Source: Acidobacteriota bacterium (GTDB taxonomy: Bacteria; Acidobacteriota; Blastocatellia; Pyrinomonadales; Pyrinomonadaceae). Taken from it: a stretch of DNA of 64,000 nucleotides. Under the pieces are notes generated by a model that was not told the origin of the DNA, searched no databases, and saw nothing but the letters and a program-made list of their open reading frames with translations. The stretch lies in NCBI GenBank assembly GCA_003385635.1, contig QQUY01000001.1, positions 1,589,001 to 1,653,000 of the forward strand, written 5' to 3'. This document shows positions 42,523-50,889 of the stretch, in pieces. Positions within the stretch are counted from its first letter, which is position 1. Each line of letters opens with the position of its first letter. Made by a program: the position numbers and the translations under genes.

Positions 42523-44964
42523 CTATTCGAGGTGGAGAGAACCGTTGTTAGCTTGTTCGTCCTCAAATTCCTCCAGCTGCCTGTAATAGTAGCTGTTATG
42601 GTATTTGTACTCACTGATCGGCACGTCGTTTAGGATCACGCCCACGACGTTGCCGCCGACCTCTTCAATCTTTTTCTTGGCCTGTGAATGAACCTCGTAC
42701 GAACTGAAGTTCGCCCTCGAGACGATCACAACTGCTTCGACGTTTGCCGCTAGGATGACACTATCGGCAAAATAAAGGATCGGCGGAGAGTCGATGATTA
42801 TGTGGGAGTAGCGCGCTCCCAGCCGATCGAGTAGCGATCGCATTTCGATAGATCCAAGCAAGTTCGCCGGATTGGGGACCCTAGGTCCTGAAGGAAGCAC
42901 ATCCAGACAATAGTCCACTTCCTTTCTGATCGCGTTGTCGATCCTTTCGTCGCTCAGATAGTCCGCCGTGATAAGAGTGCTCAACCCCGTCGTATTGCTC
43001 AGATCGTTGATCAGATGCATCTTCGGACACCGCATATCCGCGTCTATCAGCAACACCTTCTTACCAAGTTCCGCCATGCTCTTTGCCAGGCACAGCGAGT
43101 TGATGGTTTTCCCTTCGAAGGGCTGGCCGGAGGTCACAAGCACGCTTTTCGGCGGCCCGCCTGCAGTTGAAAGCATCAGCGACGTACGGATCTGGTTGAA
43201 CGCTTCAACCATCACCGGCCGGGCAAAGCGGTCGAGCGAATAGAAATTTTCGCCCACAAGCTTCGTCTGCGTTTTCCGGATCAAAGAACCCACGAATCCG
43301 TTCCCCAGGCGCCTGTCAGCACCTGGAACCATTCCGAGAACCGACACCCCTTCGTGAAGTTCGAAGTTGTCGTCCGCCCTGACCGTGTCATCGAGCCAGT
43401 TCAATACGAATGCGAGCCCGATTCCGCCGATCAGAGACGCTACAAAGGCCATCAGCACTGCCCTGGAGCGATTCGGCCCCTGCGGCGCGGAAGGCGGTTG
43501 CGCCCGGTCAACGAGATTTACATTATTCGGAGTTCCGTTGAGAATGACCTCTGTTTCACGAGCTCGCTGCAGGAGGCTGTCGAGCAGAGTCTTGTTAGTA
43601 GCGATCTCCTGTCGGATGATGTTGTAATTGATCGCCGCCTCGTTCTGGTTCAGGACCGCGTTCCGCTGGGCCTCGAAGTTTCGCCGCAGTTCATTCTCAC
43701 GCGAAGACGCTTCTCGGAACTGGCGTTGTAGGTCCGAGAGTTGAACATCCGCTGAAAGCTTGCGTGTCCCCTTCAGCTCGTTCTCTACTGCTGCGATCTT
43801 CCGCCTGACTTCCTTGACCGCCGGCCATTCCTCGGTAAATTCAACTTTCAGCTGCTCCAGCTGAAGCCGCAATGTCGAAAGCTCCTGTTCAAGCGAGGTG
43901 GTCCGGGCATCCTTCGATGCGACCGTTACGCCCCTCATCGGGTCCTGCTGTGCAGCGCTCAAGGCGGCCTCGGCGTTAATCCGCTCCATCTCAGCCTGGT
44001 TCAATTTGCCATTCAAGTCAGAGAGTCGCTGAACCACTATGTTTTGGTCCGGATCGAGCGAGAGGATCTCGTTATTCCTAGAGTAGCTGAGGAGGTTCTG
44101 TTCTCCGGCACGTATCTTGGATTGAAGTTCTGCAACGCGTTTCTGTATGAACTCGCCGGCTGAGGCATTGGTCTGAACTTTCTGTTCAAGATTCTGCCGC
44201 ACATAGGTTTCTCCCAGGGTGTTCACGATCTTTGCCGCAACTTCCGGGCGAAAATGTGTGAACTGCACCTCGATAAGCCTGGTTTCCTGGGCAGCGGTGC
44301 GGTTGTCTCTTACGGGATTGACCGACAAGTTGCCTCGGATGGAGTTTACGAAGGGAGCCAACTTTTCGGGTTCTGACGGCTGTTCATTCGAATCCAAACT
44401 GAGCTGAAGCGCGTCCTCGGTCTCTTTGTCGGCAAACTCCACAGGAGTCATCGATTTTGTCTGATAGAAACCGAACATCTTCAAGACGTTCTGCCATACG
44501 GTTGACTGTTCCCCCTGGTTTGGCTGAAGGAATTCCGGGTTCTTTTCAAGCCCGAGCGTTCGAACTACACGACGAAGCAGTCCGGGCCCTTCCAGGATCT
44601 GGAGCTGGGTGGCAAAGTAAGCTGGATCACTTCCCGAGTTCAGGATGACTGAGCTTGACGTGTCGTTTCCGACAGCCGGATTGTTTTCGTTATTGACCTG
44701 GATCCGGACGGTAGCCGTGTAATAATCCGGCTTCTGCGCAACGTAAACGACCGCCGCCAAGCTTCCCAGCAAGGTGATCGCAACGATCATCAGCCAGTAC
44801 TTCCGCAGAACGCCGATCGCGGCCATAAGCTGCTGGCGTTCCGAGGGTGCGGGCGCACCGCCGTAATAACTGGAGTCGAAGTAGTCGCCTTCGTAATCGC
44901 CGTAGACGATCGTCTCTTGACCCTCTTCTTTAGGCCTCAATGCTAACTGCTTGTTCTTTTGCAT
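42523..44964 (-). CDS. wzc: Polysaccharide co-polymerase / BY-kinase (Wzc-like)
   Basis: 813-aa inner-membrane tyrosine autokinase controlling chain length and export with Wza. N-terminal transmembrane segment (YWLMIVAITLLGSLAAVVYV, about 57-76), then the periplasmic Wzz domain and a long coiled-coil (about 260-480). A second TM (RAVLMAFVASLIGGIGLAFV) precedes the kinase domain. Kinase motifs: Walker A-prime SGQPFEGKT (about 611-619), VLLIDADMRCPK (Walker A'-like DAD), HIIIDSPPI (Walker B). The C-terminal tail carries a tyrosine cluster (YKYHNSYYY) for autophosphorylation. Frame opens with TTG at 44970; the ATG at 44964 follows the wza TGA closely and is preferred. Phosphatase partner is not encoded next to it. 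Confidence 0.94.
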   Translation of the reverse strand: MQKNKQLALRPKEEGQETIVYGDYEGDYFDSSYYGGAPAPSERQQLMAAIGVLRKYWLMIVAITLLGSLAAVVYVAQKPDYYTATVRIQVNNENNPAVGNDTSSSVILNSGSDPAYFATQLQILEGPGLLRRVVRTLGLEKNPEFLQPNQGEQSTVWQNVLKMFGFYQTKSMTPVEFADKETEDALQLSLDSNEQPSEPEKLAPFVNSIRGNLSVNPVRDNRTAAQETRLIEVQFTHFRPEVAAKIVNTLGETYVRQNLEQKVQTNASAGEFIQKRVAELQSKIRAGEQNLLSYSRNNEILSLDPDQNIVVQRLSDLNGKLNQAEMERINAEAALSAAQQDPMRGVTVASKDARTTSLEQELSTLRLQLEQLKVEFTEEWPAVKEVRRKIAAVENELKGTRKLSADVQLSDLQRQFREASSRENELRRNFEAQRNAVLNQNEAAINYNIIRQEIATNKTLLDSLLQRARETEVILNGTPNNVNLVDRAQPPSAPQGPNRSRAVLMAFVASLIGGIGLAFVLNWLDDTVRADDNFELHEGVSVLGMVPGADRRLGNGFVGSLIRKTQTKLVGENFYSLDRFARPVMVEAFNQIRTSLMLSTAGGPPKSVLVTSGQPFEGKTINSLCLAKSMAELGKKVLLIDADMRCPKMHLINDLSNTTGLSTLITADYLSDERIDNAIRKEVDYCLDVLPSGPRVPNPANLLGSIEMRSLLDRLGARYSHIIIDSPPILYFADSVILAANVEAVVIVSRANFSSYEVHSQAKKKIEEVGGNVVGVILNDVPISEYKYHNSYYYRQLEEFEDEQANNGSLHLE

Positions 44965-44966
44965 GG

Positions 44967-45968
44967 TCAAGGAATGGGGACGACGCCTACCGGAACTCTT
45001 GTCAAAGTAGGCACGACTGCCCGGAAAATATCTCCGAAGAACTTCTTAAATCCCGACGGACCGGGGACATCTATGATATCGAACGGCTCAATGAGCACAT
45101 CGTCGCGTTCGCCGTCAATAATGTCTTTGACGTTCACGATCATTTCTTCACGATTTACTGATCCTTCGATCTGTCGGCGAATCCTTACCTTGCTCAGATT
45201 TGCCCCCTGAGAAGGCCCTCCCGCCATCGCGATCGCTTGCGTGAGCGTTGTTGGCTGGCCCAATTGGATAGCGATGCTGGAGTTAACGTTCCCCTGGATA
45301 TACGCCGTCATAGGGGTACTGGTAGAGACCCGAATTATGTCGCCCGGGACGATCTCGGGGTTCATCGTGGAATTTCTTTTAAAGGTCTCAGCGAGATTCA
45401 CCGAGATCAACTCGTCTTCGCCGCTTTCTGGAATTACCAGTTCGTTACCCACACACCGGGGGCGGCCCGTGTCCCTGAGGATCTCAGCATTATCCCCGGC
45501 ATTCGCACTTGTCCCGTTCACGAAGGTAAGCAGTTCCGCCAGGTTGATCGATCTCTGCAATTGAAATCGTCCTGGATTGTTGACGGCGCCGATCACCGCA
45601 ACGGGGCTTGAATTAAATGCCGTAACCGCGACATTCACATACGGCTCGACCATGTATTTTCGGTAGTGCTCTTTGATCCTGTCGGCGAGTTCCCTTTCCG
45701 TCAGACACGCCGCCTGTACATCTGTATCCATCATCGCGAGCTGAACCGTACCGAGGTTGCTTACCCGCAAGCCCGTTCTGGAAAGTTCCGGGTTCTTGCT
45801 AACGATCACATCGATTACGTCACCTGGGCCGATCTTGTAGTTCCCTACCTGTACTGCTTCGTCTATTTGCTGACTGAAGGAAACAGAAGCCAACAACAGG
45901 AAAACGGCCAAGACGCTCGCGAACCTGGCATTGTTCACGAATCTTGTTGAAACTTTCACTCTCTGCAT
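44967..45968 (-). CDS. wza: Polysaccharide export protein (Wza-like, SLBB domains)
   Basis: 333-aa periplasmic/outer-membrane export protein. Signal peptide residues 1-32 (ASVLAVFLLLASVSFS, cleavage near SFS-QQ) with no lipobox Cys, unlike E. coli Wza. Poly_export domain: YKIGPGDVIDVIVSKNPELS, LADRIKEHYRKYMVEPYVNV. Two SLBB-like units follow: SPVAVIGAVNNPGRFQLQRS and TAYIQGNVNSSIAIQLGQPT, with LTQAIAMAGGPSQGANLSKV and VLIEPFDIIDVPGPSG. ATG at 45968, 7 nt after the small basic protein gene; its TGA is followed almost at once by the wzc start. It lacks the C-terminal amphipathic helix of E. coli Wza, so it may resemble shorter exporters with a separate outer-membrane partner. Confidence 0.92.
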   Translation of the reverse strand: MQRVKVSTRFVNNARFASVLAVFLLLASVSFSQQIDEAVQVGNYKIGPGDVIDVIVSKNPELSRTGLRVSNLGTVQLAMMDTDVQAACLTERELADRIKEHYRKYMVEPYVNVAVTAFNSSPVAVIGAVNNPGRFQLQRSINLAELLTFVNGTSANAGDNAEILRDTGRPRCVGNELVIPESGEDELISVNLAETFKRNSTMNPEIVPGDIIRVSTSTPMTAYIQGNVNSSIAIQLGQPTTLTQAIAMAGGPSQGANLSKVRIRRQIEGSVNREEMIVNVKDIIDGERDDVLIEPFDIIDVPGPSGFKKFFGDIFRAVVPTLTRVPVGVVPIP

Positions 45969-45975
45969 AACTTAC

Positions 45976-46284
45976 CTACCGAAGCGCTCTGCGGCGCGTG
46001 CTGAGTGCCTCCCTCAGGTGATTGGGGCATTTCAGATTGAGAACTGTGTTGCTTATTACCACATTATACTCTTCATTCTGCGATGCGAACCTCCCTGTTA
46101 GAGGTCCGTCACCGACCTTGATCACCACTCCGGCGCGTACCCATTGCCAAAATTCGACTTGTGTCGTCCAGTATTCTCTTCCGTCATGACACAAGACCAG
46201 CGCATTTTTCTTGGTACGTCTTTTGCGGAGCTTCTTTTTCTCTTTCTTCTTTTTTCTTGCCAGCTCCTTTTCTTGCCGGGTCAT
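45976..46284 (-). CDS. Small highly basic protein, first gene of the export operon
   Basis: 102-aa protein I do not recognise. Its N-terminal 26 residues are almost all Lys, Arg and Glu (EKELARKKKKEKKKLRKRRT), and the rest includes LVLCHDGREYWTTQVEFWQW, GVVIKVGDGPLTGRFASQNE and EYNVVISNTVLNLKCPNHLR, suggesting a small beta-rich domain. No signal peptide or membrane segment. The start is the ATG at 46284 with GAGG 6 nt upstream; a GTG 4 codons earlier is less likely. It lies 7 nt before wza and is surely cotranscribed with wza and wzc, so a nucleic-acid- or membrane-binding regulatory role in exopolysaccharide production is possible, but this is a guess from charge and position. Confidence 0.7.
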   Translation of the reverse strand: MTRQEKELARKKKKEKKKLRKRRTKKNALVLCHDGREYWTTQVEFWQWVRAGVVIKVGDGPLTGRFASQNEEYNVVISNTVLNLKCPNHLREALSTRRRALR

Positions 46285-46533
46285 AACACACCTCACCCCT
46301 GATGTTCCAATCGTCGCGAAACATAAAACCCCGAAGGGAAACCTGAAACCAGGCAGCTTCTAATTGTCCAGTGCTCGTTCATTCGTAAACCGGGCCCGTC
46401 TGCCCTTTCAGGCTTGCGGCCGGGTGAATACCCGAGTCAATAACATCCGATCATCTGATCGATCTCGTACCAATCTCCTGTTAAAACCTGAAGCACTCCG
46501 AATCCTCCGTAGGCCGGATCGTTGCCGCCTTAC
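46285..46533 (-). promoter_or_regulatory. Leader region upstream of the export operon with small hairpins
   Basis: 249 nt between the response regulator gene at 46534 and the first gene of the wza-wzc operon. Both genes are on the minus strand, so it holds the regulator's downstream end and the operon's leader. Seen on the minus strand: a perfect hairpin CGGGT-loop-ACCCG at 46421-46434, and a short GC hairpin CCC-TTCG-GGG followed by four U at 46325-46338, placed about 40 nt before the operon start like a small attenuator. A GC-rich stretch at 46390-46420 may pair further. No known riboswitch consensus is recognised. Confidence 0.4.
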
Positions 46534-47244
46534 TTACGCATTGATCGTTCGGGACCTTCCGTTCCCGTTCGACCCCCCGTTTTCATTTGGTAATTTAGCC
46601 AGCCCGTTCTTGAACGCGTAGATCACGAGTTCCAAACGGCCCTTGGTCTCTAGCTTGTTGAAGATGGCCGTCAGATGATGCCGAACCGTATTCTCCGCTA
46701 TGAACAGGTCTTCCGCGATATCCTTTGTTCTCTTGCCGGCACAGATCAGCTCTACAACCTCGCGCTCCCGATCGGTAAGACTGTCAGCCGGATCCTGGAC
46801 GTCGCTCTCGCTCCTTTCGTGCTTCCTCTCCATCAGGTCTCTGATGGTCTCTCCCATCATTGCCCGGTCGAACCACAATTCTCCGTCATAGATCTTCTCA
46901 ACTGCTTTGAAGAGGGTATCGGCAGGCTCTTCCTTTAAGATCAACCCGCTGATGCCTATCTGGAGACACATCTTATAGGTCTCCACATCACATTTGTTTA
47001 TGAGAACAAGAACCGGAGGATCAAACCCCTTAAGCTGATTGAGGGTCTTGTGAACCTGACTGTCCGGCAGATCGACCAATACCAGATCGGGGCTTTCTGC
47101 AGCAACTGTCTTTGACGCCGAGCGAAGATCGTCGCCCTCGCCGACTATCCGTAGCCGTTCGTCGGTCTCGATCAACATCCGAAGTGCATTTCGAAAGATC
47201 GAGTAATCGCCAATGAGGAAGATTTTGATGATCGAGGTAGTCAT
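46534..47244 (-). CDS. LuxR/NarL-type response regulator with atypical receiver
   Basis: 236-aa regulator. Receiver domain (1-125): the acidic pair normally written DD is reduced to GD (FLIGDYSIFRN), the phospho-acceptor Asp58 is kept in DLVLVDLPDS, and VLVLINKCD replaces the usual Thr/Lys switch region. Output domain: SLTDREREVVELICAGKRTK followed by DIAEDLFIAENTVRHHLTAI and FNKLETKGRLELVIYAFKNG, a standard LuxR helix-turn-helix. A Gly/Asn-rich tail (NENGGSNGNGRSR) ends the protein. ATG at 47244 preferred over GTG at 47256. It lies just upstream of the exopolysaccharide export operon in the same orientation and is the likeliest regulator of it. No histidine kinase gene is in the window. Confidence 0.88.
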   Translation of the reverse strand: MTTSIIKIFLIGDYSIFRNALRMLIETDERLRIVGEGDDLRSASKTVAAESPDLVLVDLPDSQVHKTLNQLKGFDPPVLVLINKCDVETYKMCLQIGISGLILKEEPADTLFKAVEKIYDGELWFDRAMMGETIRDLMERKHERSESDVQDPADSLTDREREVVELICAGKRTKDIAEDLFIAENTVRHHLTAIFNKLETKGRLELVIYAFKNGLAKLPNENGGSNGNGRSRTINA

Positions 47245-48149
47245 AGGAGAGCTCACTTCTTAAACAGAACGTATACAACAAATGCGTAATGCATCATGTT
47301 CAAATGAAGACAGCGGACAACGCGATCCCCACTCACGCAGAACAACTCTCAGCGTTGAGTGATCTGACCTCTTTTCTTTTTTTGCCTTGATCGCGGGAGA
47401 ATCGTGTTCTCGGTTACGATTCGAAAACACTGAATCGCGCGCGAATTCCAAAAATCCGATAAGAGGCACAGGTATTAGGTCCCGGCACAGAACGAGGACA
47501 ATGCTCTTAACCAAATCACCGAAAAAGGCGACAAGAGCCAAGTGGTGCCTATTTGCTATTTCTCGGTAATATAGCGAACGAACCCAAAGCTGGCATCCGT
47601 TAATCCGCTATTTATTTTTTGGTGGAATGTCGGAGGTTTGAACGGGTTTTCTACAACATTTATATAGGCTCGTTTAGTGTCATTTGTTGTACAAACCTCG
47701 ATAGTTCCACGGAAAACAACAAAGGAAGACCCCGTAAAGACAACGTTTTCTTGCGGGTCAGTTGCGACCTGCCGGGTAAACGACGTCAAGCCAGCTAAAT
47801 CGATTGCCTTGTGGGTTTATAGCAAAACACTAATGCATTCTATCAAGTTCTTTTTAAGCAAGAATGATCGTTTGCCTGGCGATCCACCCGATAAGTACCG
47901 ATAAATACCAGCACATTCTGACCATTAATACGCAGTCGGGCGGCATACTAATAGGTTGGAGGACCATTCTACGCCTTGTATGTATCAATGCATTCCACAA
48001 TTATGTTAGGAAATTCGTGCTATTAGAGATATTATTCACATGAGTTCGGTTGAACTCAGTTACAGGCTTTGGAGTAAGTCTCCGCAAATCGCAGCCTCCT
48101 ACACTGTCAATGACTAAAAGTTGCGATCTCCTACAATGATTTACTTAGC
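47245..48149. other. 905-bp gene-free divergent region between two regulators
   Basis: No convincing gene: the longest frames (77-93 codons) begin with TTG or have compositions unlike proteins here. AT content is higher than in the flanking genes from about 47560 to 48110. It separates two divergently transcribed LuxR-type regulators and probably contains both promoters. A TACAAT hexamer at 48132-48137 lies 12 nt before the rightward start; no paired -35 is evident, and the start has no Shine-Dalgarno, so a very short leader is possible. No long repeat is obvious by eye. Confidence 0.45.
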
Positions 48150-48845
48150 ATGAATGCGAACAAGCGAAGTTTGTTGAAAGAACCCATACGCGTGCTCTTC
48201 GTAGCAAAGCACAAAATGGTTCAGGATGGATTTAAGTTGTTGATCGAGTCTTCGGATGAGGTCGTAGTAACTGCTGTAAAGTCATTCAGCGACAGCTTCA
48301 AACGATCGGAATTCTCACCTCTGCCTGAAGTAGCTGTGGTCTCGCTGGCACATTCGGATGCCGTTGATGTGATCACAAAGCTCTTGAAGAACCTTCCTAA
48401 TTTACGAGTCGTCGTCATAGCCGCACGAGACGATCTGGATTTGCAGGCGCGCGCGCTGGAACTCGGTGCAGTTGGCATAGTTAACGAAGATCAGAGTCCT
48501 TCCCTTCTCATCGAGGCTATCAGACAAACTCACGCCGGCGACACGTGGCTTAATCAGGTCGTGCTGTCAAAAGTATTTCAAAAGAAGAATGCAGGCCGAG
48601 CGCCCAGTGCAGAACAGGATATGAAGTTCGATCCCGAGTCGGGCACCGAGATTCTTACAAGTCGCGAGCTCGAAGTACTGGATCTCATTGGAACGGGACT
48701 CAAGAACAAGCAGATCGCCGAGAAGCTATTGATCAGCGAACCGACGGTGAGGTGCCACCTCAGCTCCATTTACGGCAAATTGGGTGTAAAGGACCGACTG
48801 AACCTCGTCATAAAGGCTTATCAGATCGGCCTTCTCGAATTCTGA
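48150..48845 (+). CDS. LuxR-type regulator with degenerate (pseudo-)receiver domain
   Basis: 231-aa regulator paralogous to the divergent one at 46534. The receiver fold is recognisable (IRVLFVAKHKMVQDGFKLLI, LRVVVIAARDDLDLQARALE, LGAVGIVNEDQSPSLLIEAI), but the acidic pair is absent (VAKHK) and the phospho-acceptor position is Ser65 (PEVAVVSLAHSD against DLVLVDLPDS of the neighbour), so conventional phosphorylation is not expected. The C-terminal LuxR helix-turn-helix is intact: LTSRELEVLDLIGTGLKNKQ, IAEKLLISEPTVRCHLSSIY, GKLGVKDRLNLVIKA. It may respond to a ligand or partner rather than a kinase. ATG at 48150 is not preceded by a Shine-Dalgarno. Together with its neighbour it flanks the right end of the polysaccharide locus. 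Confidence 0.88.
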   Translation: MNANKRSLLKEPIRVLFVAKHKMVQDGFKLLIESSDEVVVTAVKSFSDSFKRSEFSPLPEVAVVSLAHSDAVDVITKLLKNLPNLRVVVIAARDDLDLQARALELGAVGIVNEDQSPSLLIEAIRQTHAGDTWLNQVVLSKVFQKKNAGRAPSAEQDMKFDPESGTEILTSRELEVLDLIGTGLKNKQIAEKLLISEPTVRCHLSSIYGKLGVKDRLNLVIKAYQIGLLEF

Positions 48846-49078
48846 TCGCCCGTTCCACTAAACATCACGGTTAAAGCGCCCGCGACCCGCGTTCGACGTA
48901 GAGCTGGTCCACGCATTTCCCGCTCTTAAACCCCAAAACAGCGGCTGGAAGCTCTTTCAGGCTTCGGGCTTTCTCCGTTTTTCTGCCCTGCAAGCGAAAA
49001 ATCTGTTACAATTCCCGCCTTCCCTCAAGCAATACAAACTAAGCGTCTGAGATTTCTACGTCGACCGAAAGGATTCGT

Positions 49079-50830
49079 ATGGCAGAAGAGAATCAAGAAG
49101 TGAAGAGATCGGGCTCTTTGGTGGACAAGGCCCTTAACGTGATCGAGACCATTGGGAACAAGCTGCCCGACCCGGCCGCGCTTTTTCTGATCCTGATGTT
49201 CATCGTGTGGGCGCTCTCGGCGTTGCTTTCCACGATGACTTTCACGGAGATCGATCCGAGAAGCGGTCAGGCGATCGTCATCAACAATCAGCTTACCGGC
49301 ACCGCGATCGCGACCTTTTTATCAACAATGGTCACGACGTTCACGAGCTTTCATCCCTTGGGAGTCGTGCTTGTCGCGTTGCTGGGTGTGGGAGTCGCCG
49401 AACACACGGGGTTTATAAACGCCTCTCTCAAAGGAGCTCTAGGATTCACGTCGCCAAAGCTGCTAACCCCGGTCCTTGTATTCGTCGGAGTCATCAGCAG
49501 CACGGCGGCGGACGCTGGTTACGTCCTCGTAATACCCCTTGGGGCTGTGATCTTTTACGCTGCGGGCCGGCATCCGTTGGCTGGAATAGCCGCAACTTTT
49601 GCCGGAGTCTCCGGCGGATTTAGCGCCAACTTCATTCCGTCCTCTCTTGATCCGCTGATGTCAGGGCTTACCCAGTCCGCCGTCCAGATACTTGATGTGA
49701 ACAGGGGCGTGAATCCTCTGAGCAACTGGTTCTTCATGTCGGCTTCCTGTCTGCTGATCGTCGCCGTAGGCTGGTTTATTACCGATCGCATTATCGAACC
49801 CAGACTGAAGGACGTAAAGATCGACGGTGACGTCGAGGACGTTCCTGAGATGGAAGGCCTGACAAAGGAAGAGAAAAGGGGCCTTTGGGCTGGCTATGCC
49901 ACGCTCGTGATCGGATTGTTGATCCTTGTGGCCGTTTCGCTCCCTGATTCTTCGCCCATGCGTTCACCGGTCGGGTACAAGCTCACATCTGTTTCTATAG
50001 AAAAAGCGGAATCTGCAGGTGTTCCGGCAGATGTTTTGGCCAAAACGAAGTCAGTGCAAGACAATGTCTTTTTTGGAAAGACGGCGTTTGATAATGCTCT
50101 AAATACCGCTTTGAGCGAGGAAGAAGTAGAAGAGCACAGCGAAGCTATGCTCGCAAGTGCGGAACAGGATCCCCCGCAGTTAACCGCATCCGCTTCACCT
50201 TTGATGCAGTCCATAGTTCCTCTCATCTTCCTGTTGTTCATTCTGCCGGGCATCGCATATGGATATGCCGCGAAGTCCGTTGATAACCACAGGGACATAA
50301 TCGAGGGAATGTCGAAATCGATGAGCACGATGGGCTATTACATCGTCCTTGCATTCTTCGCCGCACTTTTCATCGCCGCATTTGGCCAGTCGAACATCGG
50401 TGCCCTCCTTGCGATCAAGGGAGCAAATTTCTTAAGAGACCTGGCGATGCCTGGCCAGGTTACAGTGGTCGGCATCATACTTCTCTCCTGTCTCGTGAAC
50501 CTGGTGGTGGGATCGGCCTCGGCCAAATGGGCACTGCTTGCACCGATCTTCGTGCCGATGCTGATGCAGCTCGGAATATCGCCTGAGGTAACACAGGCCG
50601 CGTACCGTATCGGGGACTCCTCGACGAACATCATCACGCCGTTGATGCCATATTTCCCGCTGGTAGTGGTTTTTGCAAAGAAGTATGTGAGAAATACTGG
50701 GATCGGAACGCTTGTGTCATTGATGCTGCCCTATTCGATAGCATTCCTCATCACCTGGGTAGTGTTCCTTCTGATCTTCTGGGCCCTGGGAATACCGCTC
50801 GGATTGGAAGCACCCTACACGTATCCATAG
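49079..50830 (+). CDS. AbgT-family transporter
   Basis: 583-aa inner-membrane transporter of the AbgT family (p-aminobenzoyl-glutamate uptake or, as in MtrF/YdaH, drug efflux). Typical N-terminus VDKALNVIETIGNKLPDPAA, then around 12 hydrophobic segments and family stretches TSFHPLGVVLVALLGVGVAE, GYVLVIPLGAVIFYAAGRHP, GVSGGFSANFIPSSLDPLMS, LLSCLVNLVVGSASAKWALL and RIGDSSTNIITPLMPYFPLV. An extra hydrophilic insert of about 90 residues (roughly 295-385, beginning SPMRSPVGYKLTSVSIEKAE) lies between membrane segments and is longer than in E. coli AbgT (about 510 aa). ATG at 49079 has AAAGGA 6 nt upstream. It is monocistronic; substrate unknown. Confidence 0.9.
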   Translation: MAEENQEVKRSGSLVDKALNVIETIGNKLPDPAALFLILMFIVWALSALLSTMTFTEIDPRSGQAIVINNQLTGTAIATFLSTMVTTFTSFHPLGVVLVALLGVGVAEHTGFINASLKGALGFTSPKLLTPVLVFVGVISSTAADAGYVLVIPLGAVIFYAAGRHPLAGIAATFAGVSGGFSANFIPSSLDPLMSGLTQSAVQILDVNRGVNPLSNWFFMSASCLLIVAVGWFITDRIIEPRLKDVKIDGDVEDVPEMEGLTKEEKRGLWAGYATLVIGLLILVAVSLPDSSPMRSPVGYKLTSVSIEKAESAGVPADVLAKTKSVQDNVFFGKTAFDNALNTALSEEEVEEHSEAMLASAEQDPPQLTASASPLMQSIVPLIFLLFILPGIAYGYAAKSVDNHRDIIEGMSKSMSTMGYYIVLAFFAALFIAAFGQSNIGALLAIKGANFLRDLAMPGQVTVVGIILLSCLVNLVVGSASAKWALLAPIFVPMLMQLGISPEVTQAAYRIGDSSTNIITPLMPYFPLVVVFAKKYVRNTGIGTLVSLMLPYSIAFLITWVVFLLIFWALGIPLGLEAPYTYP

Positions 50831-50854
50831 AGCAGTGATCTCGACTGTCAGAAT

Positions 50855-50880
50855 GGGCGTCGGCCAAAAGGTCGGCGCCC
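50855..50880. terminator. Shared hairpin between convergent genes
   Basis: An 11-bp stem GGGCGTCGGCC / GGTCGGCGCCC with an AAAA loop (two G-U pairs in RNA) lies midway between the AbgT-family gene and the convergent endopeptidase gene. There is no strong U-tract on either side, so it is a probable rather than certain terminator. Confidence 0.55.
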
Positions 50881-50889
50881 GTTCGATCT

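Noticed and set aside
46285..46533. Cyclic-di-GMP (GEMM) riboswitch in the export operon leader
   Set aside because: The GCAAACC...GGGACGCAAAGCC signature is absent on either strand; only simple hairpins are seen.
47520..47560. Sigma-54 promoter resembling TGG...TTGC
   Set aside because: The spacing between GG and GC is one base short of the required ten, so it does not meet the consensus.
47556..47789. 77-codon minus-strand frame in the regulator spacer
   Set aside because: TTG start with no ribosome-binding site and no recognisable domain; kept as non-coding.
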